Origin: Erythrobacter sp. SCN 62-14 | Lineage (GTDB): Bacteria; Pseudomonadota; Alphaproteobacteria; Sphingomonadales; Sphingomonadaceae | Direction: 5' to 3' | Assembly (NCBI GenBank): GCA_001724215.1 | Contig: MEDW01000008.1 | Span: forward strand, 1 to 45,691 | DNA length: 45,691 nt | Shown here: positions 17,856 through 27,082 of the stretch, piece by piece | Layout: each line of letters begins with the position of its first letter | Numbering within the stretch: position 1 is the stretch's first letter | Notes under the pieces: generated by a model | Seen by the model: only the letters and a program-made list of their open reading frames with translations | Databases searched by the model: none | Told to the model about the DNA's origin: nothing | Made by a program: the position numbers and the translations under genes

Positions 17856-17888
17856 ACTCCAAAGGGCTCTCGGTGGGAGAACCGAAAC

Positions 17889-17948
17889 GGTCGCCTCGGC
17901 GACCGCAAGGCCGACCGGCCGCCCGCAGCGATGCGACCTTCAGGTCGC
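17889..17948. terminator. Tandem hairpins between convergent SDR and phhB genes
   Basis: Two palindromes lie in the 130-base convergent gap: GGTCGCC-TC-GGCGACC (17889-17904) and GCGACCTTCAGGTCGC (17933-17948). Neither has a clear T-run, so they could act as transcript-end stabilisers or be a repetitive palindromic element rather than classical terminators. Confidence 0.45.
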
Positions 17949-17985
17949 GTGAGCGAGGATACCGCACGCCGGAGGGCATGCGAAA

Positions 17986-18285
17986 CTAAAGGAGCCCATC
18001 AATGCTGCGCGCCAGCCGCGCATCGCGGCTGGAAAGCCCGCCGCTATCGCCGGCATCATGGGTCGTCAGGGTCACTTCGACCTTGGCATAGACGTTGAAC
18101 CATTCGGGGTGATGATCCTGTGCCTCGGCCAGCAATGCCACCCGCGACATAAACCCCCAGGCCTCGGAGAAATCCTTGAATTGAAAAGTGCGCGTGATCG
18201 CCTTGCCTTCGCGCGCCAATTCCCATTGAGGGTGATCGGCCAGCAATTGGGTGACTTCATCGGCGTCAAGTTCAGGCACTGGCAT
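17986..18285 (-). CDS. phhB: Pterin-4a-carbinolamine dehydratase
   Basis: It dehydrates 4a-hydroxytetrahydropterin to recycle the cofactor of aromatic amino acid hydroxylases. The 99-residue length and the signature HHPEWFNVY with later [13 protein letters not shown] match the family. A GGAG lies about 9 bases before the ATG. No phenylalanine hydroxylase gene is next to it, so the pterin-dependent partner must lie elsewhere or the protein acts in another pterin role. Confidence 0.94.
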   Translation of the reverse strand: MPVPELDADEVTQLLADHPQWELAREGKAITRTFQFKDFSEAWGFMSRVALLAEAQDHHPEWFNVYAKVEVTLTTHDAGDSGGLSSRDARLARSIDGLL

Positions 18286-18347
18286 GGGGGATGGCTCCGT
18301 AATGGCTGGCTTGTTTGCTGGCCCTTCTTTCCCTAACGCGTGCGCTG

Positions 18348-18989
18348 ATGCAAGCGCCTCTCCGCCCTCTCCTCGAAGCCCGCGATCTGGCCTGCCAGCG
18401 CGGCGAGCGACTGCTGTTCCGGCGGCTCAGCTTCCGGCTCGAGGCAGGGACTGCGTGTCATGTGACAGGGGCAAATGGCGCGGGCAAGACCACGCTGCTG
18501 CGCGCGCTGGCGGGGTTGACAACGCCTTTTGCCGGCGAGGTGCTGCGCGAAGGCACATTGGGCCTGCTGGATGATCGCACCGGGCTTGATCCCGAACTGC
18601 CGCTGGAGCGCGCACTTGCTTTCTGGTTCGCGCTTGACGCGGCAGCCAACACGGCCACGCTCATGGAGCGCCTGAGGCTGAGCGCTTTGGCGGAAGTGCC
18701 CGTGCGCTACTTGTCGACAGGCCAGAAAAAACGCGTCGCGTTGGCACGCCTGCTCAGCCAGGAAGCGGCGATCTGGCTGCTGGATGAGCCCTTGTCCGGC
18801 CTCGACATCGCCTCGCAAGGCCTGGTGAGCGCGCTGGTGACAGAGCATTGCAGCGCTGGCGGGATTGCGCTGATCGCCTCGCACCAGCCGCTCGATGTGC
18901 CGGACATGACCAGCTTTGCGATTGAGGATTATCAGCTTGCCCTCCCCGAGGGTGACGGGATTGAGGGGTGGGGGGAGCAAAGCGCATGA
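18348..18989 (+). CDS. ccmA: CcmA, heme exporter ABC ATPase (cytochrome c maturation)
   Basis: It is the ATP-hydrolysing subunit of CcmABCD, which releases holo-CcmE for cytochrome c biogenesis. Walker [10 protein letters not shown], signature [14 protein letters not shown] and Walker [13 protein letters not shown] are intact, and LSTGQ with the short length (213 aa) is typical of CcmA. I chose the ATG at 18348 ([16 protein letters not shown]); an upstream TTG at 18315 is an alternative, and neither has a good ribosome site. The end overlaps ccmB. Confidence 0.92.
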   Translation: MQAPLRPLLEARDLACQRGERLLFRRLSFRLEAGTACHVTGANGAGKTTLLRALAGLTTPFAGEVLREGTLGLLDDRTGLDPELPLERALAFWFALDAAANTATLMERLRLSALAEVPVRYLSTGQKKRVALARLLSQEAAIWLLDEPLSGLDIASQGLVSALVTEHCSAGGIALIASHQPLDVPDMTSFAIEDYQLALPEGDGIEGWGEQSA

Positions 18990-19636
18990 TCGTCGCCCTC
19001 CTGCGGCGCGATCTGGCGCAATTCTTCCCCTTCACCGGAAGCGGCGCGGCGCTGCCGGTGGTGTTCTTTATCGCGGTTGCCATGCTCTACCCTTTCGCGG
19101 TGGGGCCCGATGCCAATGTGCTGGCCAAAACCGGCGGCGGGGTGGTGTGGATTGCCGCATTGCTTGCAGCGATCCTGCCGCTCGAAAAACTGGTGGCGCG
19201 CGATATTGAACTCGGCTTTTTCGATCAATTGCGGCTGCGCGGGCTGACCGAAGAAGTGATGATGGCAGTGCGCCTGATCGCCCATTGGTTGAGTTTCGGC
19301 CCCGTTCTGGTGCTCGCAACCTTCCCCGCCGCAGCGCTCCTCAATATCGAGGGCGAGACATTCCGCCTGCTAATCCTTGGCCTCATTGCAGGCACGCCGG
19401 GGCTGGCGGCGATTGGCCTCATTATTGCCGCGCTCACGGCATCCTTGCGCGCGGGCGCAGCGCTGTCGGGGCTGCTCTTGATCCCGCTTGCGCTGCCGAT
19501 CCTGATTTTCGGCGCTGGCGCGCTCGCACGGCAGGATCCGGCAAGCCTTGGCTTCGTTGGTGCCATAAGCCTTGGTCTCGTGGCGCTCGCGCCCTTTGCC
19601 GCAGGCGCCGCGATCCGCGCAGCAAGGGAGCAGTAG
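18986..19636 (+). CDS. ccmB: CcmB, heme exporter membrane subunit
   Basis: It is the permease subunit pairing with CcmA. The 216-residue protein has about six hydrophobic helices and family features near the start (RRDLAQFFP, then GGGVVWIAALLAAILPLEKLV). The ATG at 18986 overlaps the ccmA stop as ATGA and has GGGGGAG at a good distance; the track ORF starts 6 codons early. Its stop overlaps the start of the following membrane-protein gene by one base (TAGTG). Confidence 0.93.
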   Translation: MIVALLRRDLAQFFPFTGSGAALPVVFFIAVAMLYPFAVGPDANVLAKTGGGVVWIAALLAAILPLEKLVARDIELGFFDQLRLRGLTEEVMMAVRLIAHWLSFGPVLVLATFPAAALLNIEGETFRLLILGLIAGTPGLAAIGLIIAALTASLRAGAALSGLLLIPLALPILIFGAGALARQDPASLGFVGAISLGLVALAPFAAGAAIRAAREQ

Positions 19637-20298
19637 TGAGAGCACCTCAAAGCCATGTGAGAGCCAATTTGCTGATGGCGCGCATTGCGGCCGGGCTATT
19701 GGGCTTCACGCTGATCGTTTTTGCGATGAAGGCTCTGGTCCACCCGCAGGTGCAGGCGCGCTATACGCCGTTGGTGGTGTTTCATGGCGTGACAATGCTC
19801 GGCTGGTTGGGCCTGCTCGCCAGCCAGAGCGTGCTGGCCGCGCGCTTCAGACTGGCGGCGCACCGGGTGATCGGACGCGCCTCGCTGGCGCTGGTCGCAG
19901 CGATGCTGGTGAGCGGGGCGGTGATTTCATGGAACATCGGGCTTGAACTGGGCCGCCCGGAGGTGACCGTGGTGAACTTGGCTGCTTTTGTGACTTTCGT
20001 GCCGCTTTATGCCGCCGCGCTGTGGCTGGCCCGCCGCCGCGATATTGCCGCCCACCGGCAAGCCATGCTGATTGCAACGCTCGCGCTGATGACGCCCGCC
20101 TATGCCCGGCTGGTGCAGGTGCTGGGCCTGCCTGATCCGGTGGCAATCGGCATCCAGCCGCCGATCACGATTGCGATTGCCTGCGCCTATGACTGGGCGC
20201 TGCATGGCCGCGTGACGCGGGCTACGCTCGCCATGCTGGCGTTTTCCCTCGCCGTTGTGGCGGTGATGGTGGCCGTTCTGGCGGTGTGGTTTTTGTGA
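19636..20298 (+). CDS. Multi-pass membrane protein of unknown function, coupled to ccmAB
   Basis: The 220-residue product has about six predicted helices. Conserved-looking histidines sit at helix edges (VVFHGVTMLGW, LAAHRVIGRAS, DIAAHRQAML), a pattern resembling heme-binding or small quinone-linked membrane families, but I recognise no named family. The GTG at 19636 shares one base with the ccmB stop and has AAGGGAG 5 bases upstream, so the genes are likely co-translated. The track ORF extends into ccmB in another frame. A role in cytochrome maturation is only a guess from position; ccmC is not present here. Confidence 0.72.
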   Translation: MRAPQSHVRANLLMARIAAGLLGFTLIVFAMKALVHPQVQARYTPLVVFHGVTMLGWLGLLASQSVLAARFRLAAHRVIGRASLALVAAMLVSGAVISWNIGLELGRPEVTVVNLAAFVTFVPLYAAALWLARRRDIAAHRQAMLIATLALMTPAYARLVQVLGLPDPVAIGIQPPITIAIACAYDWALHGRVTRATLAMLAFSLAVVAVMVAVLAVWFL

Positions 20299-20305
20299 GC
20301 CTCTT

Positions 20306-20354
20306 TGTCATCGCAAGCCGCTCTGGATTGCTGCGCTGCGCTCGCAATGACGAG
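20306..20354. repeat. REP-like palindromic element
   Basis: The sequence between the membrane-protein gene and map contains, on the minus strand, CTCGTCATTGCGAGCG and then CAGCAATCCAGAGC, ending with an imperfect reverse copy (TTGCGATGACA). This matches in form the intergenic palindromes (GTCATTGCGAGC...GCAATCC) scattered in many proteobacterial genomes. Both flanking genes end here. Confidence 0.65.
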
Positions 20355-20356
20355 GG

Positions 20357-21184
20357 TCACACGTAAGGCGGGCAATCCCGGCCCGTCGGGCTCTTGGTGA
20401 AAATCTCGTTGCCGGTTTCGGTTATCGCGATCGAATGTTCAAACTGCGCCGAAAGGCTCTTGTCGCGCGTCACCGCGGTCCAGCCGTCGCCCAGCACCTT
20501 GGCCCACGGCTTGCCGAGATTGATCATCGGCTCAATCGTGAAGAACATCCCCGGCTTCAGTTCCGGCCCAGTCCCAGCTTTCGCCGCGTGCACAACTTCG
20601 GGCGCATCGTGAAACAGGCGGCCCAAGCCATGCCCGCAAAATTCGCGCACCACGCCATAGCGGAAGCTGCTGGCGTGGGCCTCGATCGCTGCGCCAATAT
20701 CGCCCAGCCGCGCGCCGGGCTGTGCGGCGGCAATACCCAGCATCAGGCATTCATAGGTCACCTCAACCAGCTTGCGCGCTTTCAAGGAAGGCTCACCTGC
20801 GTAGAACATCCGGCTGGTGTCGCCGTGCCAGCCATCGACCAAGGGCGTCACGTCGATATTAAGAATGTCGCCATCCTTCAATACCTTGTCGCCAGGAATG
20901 CCGTGGCAGATCACATGGTTGATCGAGATGCAGCAGGAATGCGCATATCCGCGATAGCCCAGCGTTGCAGGGATTGCGCCTGCATCCAGCATCATGCCCC
21001 GCACCGCATCATCGATGCTGCCGGTGGTCACGCCGGGCTTCACCAGATCAACGCAGGCATCAAGGATTTCAGCGGCAAGCTTGCCCGCCTTCCTCATCCC
21101 CTCAAAACCGTCAGGCCCATGCAGTTTGATGGTGCCGTCGCGGTAGACAGTCTCGCTGCCTTCAACAGTTTGGTATTCGTGCAT
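20357..21184 (-). CDS. map: Methionine aminopeptidase, type I
   Basis: It removes the N-terminal methionine from new proteins. The 275-residue enzyme has all five metal ligands in context: Asp in NIDVTPLVDGW, Asp in HGDTSRMF, His in FCGHGLG, Glu in TIEPM and Glu in QFEHSIAIT. The first 20 or so residues extend beyond the usual start and may be flexible. The ATG at 21184 precedes a well-conserved body. It is a single-gene unit followed by the REP-like element. Confidence 0.96.
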   Translation of the reverse strand: MHEYQTVEGSETVYRDGTIKLHGPDGFEGMRKAGKLAAEILDACVDLVKPGVTTGSIDDAVRGMMLDAGAIPATLGYRGYAHSCCISINHVICHGIPGDKVLKDGDILNIDVTPLVDGWHGDTSRMFYAGEPSLKARKLVEVTYECLMLGIAAAQPGARLGDIGAAIEAHASSFRYGVVREFCGHGLGRLFHDAPEVVHAAKAGTGPELKPGMFFTIEPMINLGKPWAKVLGDGWTAVTRDKSLSAQFEHSIAITETGNEIFTKSPTGRDCPPYV

Positions 21185-21217
21185 GGGACGCGCTATAGCC
21201 GCTTGGGCTGCAAATTG

Positions 21218-22024
21218 CTACTTGGGCACAGCGAAATAGGCGCGGTATTCGGGCTTGACCGCCTCGATCACCTTCGCGCTCACCGGTAACGTCACCTCAT
21301 AGGTGCCTTCCGCGTAGGAACCCGCCACGTAAGGCGCCGCGATCAATCCAATGCGATTGAACGCTCGGCCATCGCTTGATCCTGCAAGCACTGTGAGTTC
21401 GGAGACGTCGGGACAGGCAAAGAAGCCGTCCTCGCTGTAATCCTCACCCAGCCGCTGCTTGCGCTCGCGCGCCAAGCCCTTGCACCATGCGTCACCAAGC
21501 GCATTCTGCAAGGCGGCAGGATTTTCGAAAAGGTCCTCAGCGGAAAGCACCGCACGAGCCTCTCGGTCCCACAGCAGCGCATCATAGCCCGCATTGCCAT
21601 GCGCGCCGCCGGTGTAGAAATAGATCGAGGCCGACAGCGACAGAAAACGTGGCAGATCGGTCACCACCGACCACATTTTTTCAAAGGAGCGGTTGATGCA
21701 TCCGATGCAATCGCTGCCTTCAAATTCACGCAAGGAATCTTCGAAATCCTGCTTTTGTTCGGCCAAGGCCGCATCGCGTTCGGTGGTGAAGCGCGCCACC
21801 AATTCGGCAACTGCCGTTACCTGAGCAGGCCAGTTATATTTGAATTCCCGCGAATATTCGCCGCGCAATTCGTTGTTTTCGAAGATCACGGCCTGCGCAT
21901 CAGCGGACCCGGAAGCCGCGGCAATCGGATCGGGGGCGACAGGCGCCTCACCTTCTGCATTTGCCGAACACGCTGCCAGCATCGCTGCTGCGGTCAGCCC
22001 TGCTGCTAGTGCGGTCCGCTTCAT
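21218..22024 (-). CDS. Lipoprotein with DUF3298/DUF4163-like region
   Basis: The 268-residue product begins with a lipoprotein signal (AAGLTAAAMLAACSAN), predicting outer- or inner-membrane anchoring at the Cys. The body contains SIYFYTGGAHGNAGYDALLWD, matching the DUF3298/DUF4163 fold seen in RsiV-like and PdaC-type proteins, where it binds lysozyme or carries no enzyme activity. A Cys pair (CIGC) and further cysteines may form disulfides. The start at 22024 has GGGGGAT upstream; the track ORF begins 15 codons early. It is divergent from the M17 gene. Confidence 0.78.
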   Translation of the reverse strand: MKRTALAAGLTAAAMLAACSANAEGEAPVAPDPIAAASGSADAQAVIFENNELRGEYSREFKYNWPAQVTAVAELVARFTTERDAALAEQKQDFEDSLREFEGSDCIGCINRSFEKMWSVVTDLPRFLSLSASIYFYTGGAHGNAGYDALLWDREARAVLSAEDLFENPAALQNALGDAWCKGLARERKQRLGEDYSEDGFFACPDVSELTVLAGSSDGRAFNRIGLIAAPYVAGSYAEGTYEVTLPVSAKVIEAVKPEYRAYFAVPK

Positions 22025-22086
22025 CCGTGATCCCCCTTGACCAATCTTTCGCGTGACAAGCCTCGCCACACGATTATGAAACCTGC

Positions 22087-23472
22087 ATGACTGATCCCAC
22101 CGCTTTGATCCAGCCCGATCGCGGGCAGGATGCGACCCTCATTCACCTTGTCACCAAAGACGGTTTTGCCGAATTTGCCAAGGGTCTGAAGCCAGCCCAG
22201 CGCGCCAGCCTTGCCGCGCAAAAATTCGAAGGCGCGCCGGGTTCAAACGCGATTGTTCCTGATGGTGAGGGATGGTTTGCAGCGGCAGGCGTGGCGAAGC
22301 CCGATCAACTCACCAGCTGGTGTTTGGCGCGCCTCGCCGAAGAATTGCCCGAGGGCCATTACCGCCTCGTGGGGCAAGAACCGGGTGCAGCCATGTTCGG
22401 CTGGGCGCTCGCGCAGTATCGCTTCACCCGCTATCAATCCGAACCCAAACCGCCATCCCCCCGCGTGCTGTTGACAGGCCAAGCCGGGCGGATTGATCCG
22501 GTCTTGGCCGAAATCGCGGCAGAAACGCTGGTGCGCGATCTCGTCAACACGCCTTCGGAAGATATGGGTCCCGAAGCGCTCGAAGCCGAATGTGCGCGGC
22601 TGGCCAAGGCGCATGGGGGCGAGCTGGCGATCACCCGCGGGGATGCGCTCGAACGCGAATATCCCATGATCCATGCCGTGGGCCGCGCAGCGGCGCGCCA
22701 CCACGCACCGCGCCTGATGCATCTCACTTGGGGAGACCCCGCGCATCCGGTGCTCTGCGTGGTTGGCAAGGGGGTGACTTTCGATTCGGGCGGGCTCGAT
22801 ATCAAGCCATCAGCGGGGATGCGCCTGATGAAGAAAGATATGGGCGGCGCTGCCCACGCCCTTGCGCTGGCGGGCCTCATCATGGGCGCGCGGCTGAAAG
22901 TGCGCCTGCATCTGTTGGTGCCTGCGGCCGAAAACGCGATTTCGGGAGCGTCATTCCGCCCCGGCGATGTGCTGAAAAGCCGCAAGGGCCTTACTGTGGA
23001 AATCCACAACACCGATGCCGAAGGGCGCTTGCTCTTGGGCGATGCCTTGAGCCGCGCAAGCGAGGAAAAGCCCGATCTGATCGTCGATTTCGCAACGCTC
23101 ACCGGCGCTGCCCGCGTGGCGCTCGGCCCCGATTATCCGGCGCTGATGGCGCGGCGCGATGATACGGCAGAGGCTTTTATCGAGGCGGGTCGCGCCCATG
23201 ATGATGAGCCTTGGCGCTTGCCGCTGCCTGAGGCTTACCGCGAATATCTCGCCTCCGACATCGCGGATATCGCCAATTCTCACGCCAATCCTTTCGCCGG
23301 CGCAAGCGTGGCCGGACTGTTCCTTGATCGCTTTGTGGCAGAAGGCATCGACTGGGTGCATTTCGACACTTTCGCTTGGCAGCCAAGTCCCAAGCCGGGC
23401 CGCCAGCGCGGCGGGCGCGGGCTGGGGCTGCGCGCCGCCTGGCACGCTATCCGGGCACGCTATGCTTCGTAA
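22087..23472 (+). CDS. Leucyl aminopeptidase family (M17) enzyme
   Basis: It is a two-metal cytoplasmic aminopeptidase that trims N-terminal residues from peptides. The 461-residue protein has the catalytic lysine and metal ligands in VGKGVTFDSGGLDIKP and the diagnostic NTDAEGRL. The N-terminal macro-like domain is shorter than in E. coli PepA. It is close to the DUF3298 gene, with which it shares a 62-base divergent intergenic region, and is followed by the SH3-like gene, an arrangement seen with NlpC/P60 genes elsewhere. Confidence 0.93.
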   Translation: MTDPTALIQPDRGQDATLIHLVTKDGFAEFAKGLKPAQRASLAAQKFEGAPGSNAIVPDGEGWFAAAGVAKPDQLTSWCLARLAEELPEGHYRLVGQEPGAAMFGWALAQYRFTRYQSEPKPPSPRVLLTGQAGRIDPVLAEIAAETLVRDLVNTPSEDMGPEALEAECARLAKAHGGELAITRGDALEREYPMIHAVGRAAARHHAPRLMHLTWGDPAHPVLCVVGKGVTFDSGGLDIKPSAGMRLMKKDMGGAAHALALAGLIMGARLKVRLHLLVPAAENAISGASFRPGDVLKSRKGLTVEIHNTDAEGRLLLGDALSRASEEKPDLIVDFATLTGAARVALGPDYPALMARRDDTAEAFIEAGRAHDDEPWRLPLPEAYREYLASDIADIANSHANPFAGASVAGLFLDRFVAEGIDWVHFDTFAWQPSPKPGRQRGGRGLGLRAAWHAIRARYAS

Positions 23473-23569
23473 GCTTGCCGTGGCCACGCCAAACGTTTAG
23501 GGGCGCATCCCACGCGCGGCCCTGCCAATCACGGGGCTGTTTACAAGCAAAAAGGCACTGACACAGGTA

Positions 23570-23932
23570 ATGAGCGAGGCTGGGGGCAATCTGCGACGCT
23601 ATGGCGTGCCGAACGGCGTGCTGGGCCTCAAAGGCCCGGTGGAAAAGCCCGCACCCGGCACGCTCCCCTTGCGCGGCGATCTGGCGCATATGGCGCTGGC
23701 AGCAAGCCACTTGGCCGCACACTATGTGATCCCGCATCCACGCATCGTTGGCACATCCGGTGCAAGCCTCCACCTCGCCCCGCGCAGGGACGCCGAAGTG
23801 CATCACCAACTGGCCGCAGGAACCGACGTGGAATTGCTCGACATCGCGGGTGAATGGGCATGGGTGTGCCTCGGGCCCGAGGGACCTGCGGGCTATTGCC
23901 TCACTGCCCAGCTTGCGCCGGTTGGTGCTTAA
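23570..23932 (+). CDS. Small SH3-domain-like protein (no catalytic domain)
   Basis: The 120-residue product resembles the N-terminal SH3 part of NlpC/P60 endopeptidases that neighbour M17 genes: PLRGDLAHMALAASHL, then an SH3-like core with GTDVELLDIAGEWAWV and GPAGYC. No NlpC/P60 Cys/His domain follows; the gene stops cleanly and argC starts 5 bases later. There is no signal peptide. It may be a stand-alone adaptor or what is left of a longer peptidase. I cannot tell which. Confidence 0.68.
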   Translation: MSEAGGNLRRYGVPNGVLGLKGPVEKPAPGTLPLRGDLAHMALAASHLAAHYVIPHPRIVGTSGASLHLAPRRDAEVHHQLAAGTDVELLDIAGEWAWVCLGPEGPAGYCLTAQLAPVGA

Positions 23933-23937
23933 ACAGG

Positions 23938-24864
23938 ATGGCGATGCGCGTCTTCATAGATGGTGCCGCTGGCACCACGGGCCTTGAGATCCGCGACCGG
24001 CTGGCCGGGCGCAGCGAATTTGAATTGCTCTTGCTCGATGATGCCAGCCGCAAAAGCGAGGCGGCGCGCCGCGATGCGCTGCAGGCTGCCGATCTGGCAA
24101 TCCTGTGCCTGCCCGATGAAGCCGCCAAAGAAGCGGTGCACCTTGCCGAGGGTTCTGGCACTCGGATCATCGATGCCTCCTCGGCGCACCGCGTGGCAGA
24201 TGGCTGGACCTATGGCTTTCCCGAACTGGTGGGCCGCGAGGCGGTGGCCGCTGCGCAGTTTGTAAGCAATCCGGGCTGCTATCCGAGCGGTTTCCTTGCG
24301 CTTGTTGCGCCCTTGGTGCGCGCAGGACTGTTGCCAGCCGACTGGCCGTACACCGTCAACGCGGTGAGCGGTTATTCGGGCGGCGGCAATGCGCTGATTG
24401 ATCGTTTTGCTGCCGAACGGGATTTGGCGTTTCGCGCCTATGGCCTTGGTCTTGGCCACAAGCATCTGCCCGAAATGCAAAAGTTCGCAGGGCTTGCCCA
24501 CGCACCGGTGTTCTCACCCGCCGTAGTGCCAGCGCATCGCGGCATGGTCGTCGATGTCCCGCTGCCGCTTGCCGCTATGCCTATGGCAGCCGACGCGACT
24601 ACGCTGCGCAAGGCTCTGGCCGAATTCTATGAGCAAAGCGCCATCGTGCGCGTTGCCGATAATGCCCCGTCCGAATTGCTGCTGCGTGAAGGGGCCGCTG
24701 CCCATGACGGCATGGAGCTGTATGTGTTTGGCAGCGCTGACGGCACGCAGGCGCGCCTTGTCGCCTGCCTTGATAATCTTGGCAAGGGCGCGTCTGGCGC
24801 GGCGATCCAGAACCTCAACATCATGTGCGGATTGCCCGAAACAAGCGGTCTGAAACTCGCCTGA
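23938..24864 (+). CDS. argC: ArgC, N-acetyl-gamma-glutamyl-phosphate reductase (type 2)
   Basis: It reduces N-acetylglutamyl phosphate to the semialdehyde in arginine synthesis, using NADPH. The 308-residue length is that of the type 2 subfamily. The cofactor loop DGAAGTTG and the catalytic cysteine in SNPGCYPSG (Cys114) are present. The track ORF begins 28 codons early inside the SH3 gene. Two ATGs (23938 and 23944) are possible, with AGG overlapping the first. Other arg genes are not adjacent. Confidence 0.94.
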   Translation: MAMRVFIDGAAGTTGLEIRDRLAGRSEFELLLLDDASRKSEAARRDALQAADLAILCLPDEAAKEAVHLAEGSGTRIIDASSAHRVADGWTYGFPELVGREAVAAAQFVSNPGCYPSGFLALVAPLVRAGLLPADWPYTVNAVSGYSGGGNALIDRFAAERDLAFRAYGLGLGHKHLPEMQKFAGLAHAPVFSPAVVPAHRGMVVDVPLPLAAMPMAADATTLRKALAEFYEQSAIVRVADNAPSELLLREGAAAHDGMELYVFGSADGTQARLVACLDNLGKGASGAAIQNLNIMCGLPETSGLKLA

Positions 24865-24932
24865 GTCCGCACAGCCCGCTGCTTTACCCAGCACCTTTGC
24901 TCAAAATTTAGGCAACTGCTGCGCAAATCATC

Positions 24933-24951
24933 TGCGCCATTGCGCGGTGCA
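24933..24951 (+). promoter_or_regulatory. NtrC-like enhancer site upstream of glnB
   Basis: TGCGCC-ATTGCGC-GGTGCA matches the dyad consensus for NtrC, TGCACC-N7-GGTGCA, at all but one base. It lies about 100 bases upstream of the sigma-54 type promoter, the usual enhancer distance. Binding is inferred. Confidence 0.68.
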
Positions 24952-25034
24952 TCATAATCTTGCTAACCCTGTCGCACTATCGAAAGGGATCGGCTTTCGG
25001 GAATCACCGGCTTGCAAGGATTGTTCACGCAGGT

Positions 25035-25051
25035 TTGGCACGGTTCTTGTT
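25035..25051 (+). promoter_or_regulatory. Sigma-54 type (-24/-12) promoter of glnB-glnA
   Basis: TTGGCACG-GTTC-TTGTT fits the RpoN consensus TGGCACG-N4-TTGCA with exact spacing; the -12 GC is replaced by GT. The glnB start is 43 bases downstream. With the upstream dyad it predicts nitrogen-limited, NtrC-activated expression. Confidence 0.75.
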
Positions 25052-25064
25052 AGCAAACCCCTAA

Positions 25065-25433
<369 letters not shown>

Positions 25434-25519
25434 TTTCGTCACGCTAACGCCCAAAGACCATCCCCGGTCTGACGCGGCTTAATTCTCTCACCAAAATTAC
25501 CCAACTGGAGACACAAGAA

Positions 25520-26929
25520 ATGTCACGCGCGAAAGAAGTTCTGAAGCAGATCAAGGACGAGGAAATTGAATGGGTCGATCTGCGCTTCACCGATCCCAAG
25601 GGCAAGTGGCAGCACCTCACCATGGTCGCAGGCGTCATGGGCGAAGATGAGCTGGAAGACGGGCTGATGTTCGATGGTTCCTCGATTGCCGGTTGGAAGG
25701 CGATCAACGAATCGGACATGATCCTGAAGCCCGATCTTTCGGAGGTCTGGGTCGATCCCTTCAGCGCCACCCCGATGATGATCATCAACTGCGACATCGT
25801 CGAGCCGTCGACCGGCGATTGGTACGCCCGCGATCCGCGCACCACCGCCACGCGCGCCGAGGCTTACCTCAAGTCCACCGGCATCGGTGATACTGTCTAT
25901 GTCGGCCCGGAAGCCGAGTTTTTCATGTTCGATGATGTCCGCTTTGAAGATGGCTATGCGGGCTCTGGCTTTGCCATTGATGACATTGAACTGCCCGGCA
26001 ACACGGGCAAGGAATATGAGAACGGCAATATGGGCCACCGCCCGCGCGCCAAGGGCGGCTATTTCCCCGTCGCGCCGGTCGATTCGGCGGTTGATATCCG
26101 CGCCGAAATGGTCACCACCATGCTCGAAATGGGCCTGCCCTGTGACAAGCACCACCACGAAGTCGCCGCTGCCCAGCACGAGCTTGGCCTGACCTTCGGC
26201 ACGCTGGTGCAGACCGCAGACCGCATGCAGATCTACAAGTATGTCGTGCATCAGGTCGCCCATGCCTATGGCAAGACCGCGACTTTCATGCCCAAGCCGA
26301 TCAAGGACGACAACGGCAGCGGCATGCACACCCACATCTCGATCTGGAAAGATGGCAAGCCGATGTTTGCGGGCACGGAATATGCCGGCCTGTCGGAAAT
26401 GTGCCTCTACTTCATCGGCGGCGTGATCAAGCATGCCAAGGCGCTGAACGCTTTCACCAACCCCACCACCAACAGCTACAAGCGGCTGGTGCCGGGTTTT
26501 GAAGCGCCGGTGCTGCTGGCCTATTCAGCCCGCAATCGTTCGGCTTCGTGCCGCATTCCCTATGGCACGGGCGACAAGGCCAAGCGCGTCGAATTCCGTT
26601 TCCCCGATGCGATGGCCAACCCCTATCTGTGCTATTCGGCGCTGCTGATGGCAGGCCTTGATGGGATCGAGAACAAGATCCACCCCGGCGAGGCGATGGA
26701 CAAGAACCTCTATGATCTGCCGCCGGCTGAACTTGCTGAAGTGCCGACCGTGTGCGGTTCGCTTCGCGAAGCGCTCGACAGCCTCGCTGCCGATCACGAA
26801 TTCCTGCTGAAGGGCGATGTCTTCACCAAGGATCAGATCGAAAGCTATTGCGAACTGAAGTGGGAAGAGGTGATCCGCACCGAAACCACCCCCTGCCCTG
26901 TCGAATTCGACATGTATTACTCGATGTAA
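25520..26929 (+). CDS. glnA: GlnA, type I glutamine synthetase
   Basis: It forms glutamine from glutamate, ammonia and ATP. The 469-residue protein has the type I features [34 protein letters not shown] and the adenylylation motif KNLYDLPP with Tyr398. The GGAG ribosome site lies before the ATG. Expression is likely driven by the sigma-54 type promoter upstream of glnB, and activity by GlnE-type adenylylation at Tyr398. A strong hairpin follows the stop. Confidence 0.98.
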   Translation: MSRAKEVLKQIKDEEIEWVDLRFTDPKGKWQHLTMVAGVMGEDELEDGLMFDGSSIAGWKAINESDMILKPDLSEVWVDPFSATPMMIINCDIVEPSTGDWYARDPRTTATRAEAYLKSTGIGDTVYVGPEAEFFMFDDVRFEDGYAGSGFAIDDIELPGNTGKEYENGNMGHRPRAKGGYFPVAPVDSAVDIRAEMVTTMLEMGLPCDKHHHEVAAAQHELGLTFGTLVQTADRMQIYKYVVHQVAHAYGKTATFMPKPIKDDNGSGMHTHISIWKDGKPMFAGTEYAGLSEMCLYFIGGVIKHAKALNAFTNPTTNSYKRLVPGFEAPVLLAYSARNRSASCRIPYGTGDKAKRVEFRFPDAMANPYLCYSALLMAGLDGIENKIHPGEAMDKNLYDLPPAELAEVPTVCGSLREALDSLAADHEFLLKGDVFTKDQIESYCELKWEEVIRTETTPCPVEFDMYYSM

Positions 26930-26942
26930 TCGGGTGACATGC

Positions 26943-26983
26943 AAAAAGCGCCCCTTCTCACTGTCGAGAAGGGGCGCTTTTTT
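26943..26983. terminator. Strong rho-independent terminator of glnBA (symmetrical)
   Basis: AAAAAGCGCCCCTTCTC pairs perfectly with GAGAAGGGGCGCTTTTT around a 6-base loop (ACTGTC), followed by a further T. The A-run on one side and T-run on the other let it stop transcription in both directions. It begins 13 bases after the glnA stop. Confidence 0.95.
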
Positions 26984-27082
26984 GTGTCCGGCACACCCCC
27001 ACATCCGCAAAGCATTTTCCTACCCGCTGATTTTGTGTCTAATTCCTGCGCCTTGTTGCTCCAGTCTGACGAGGTGCTCCCG

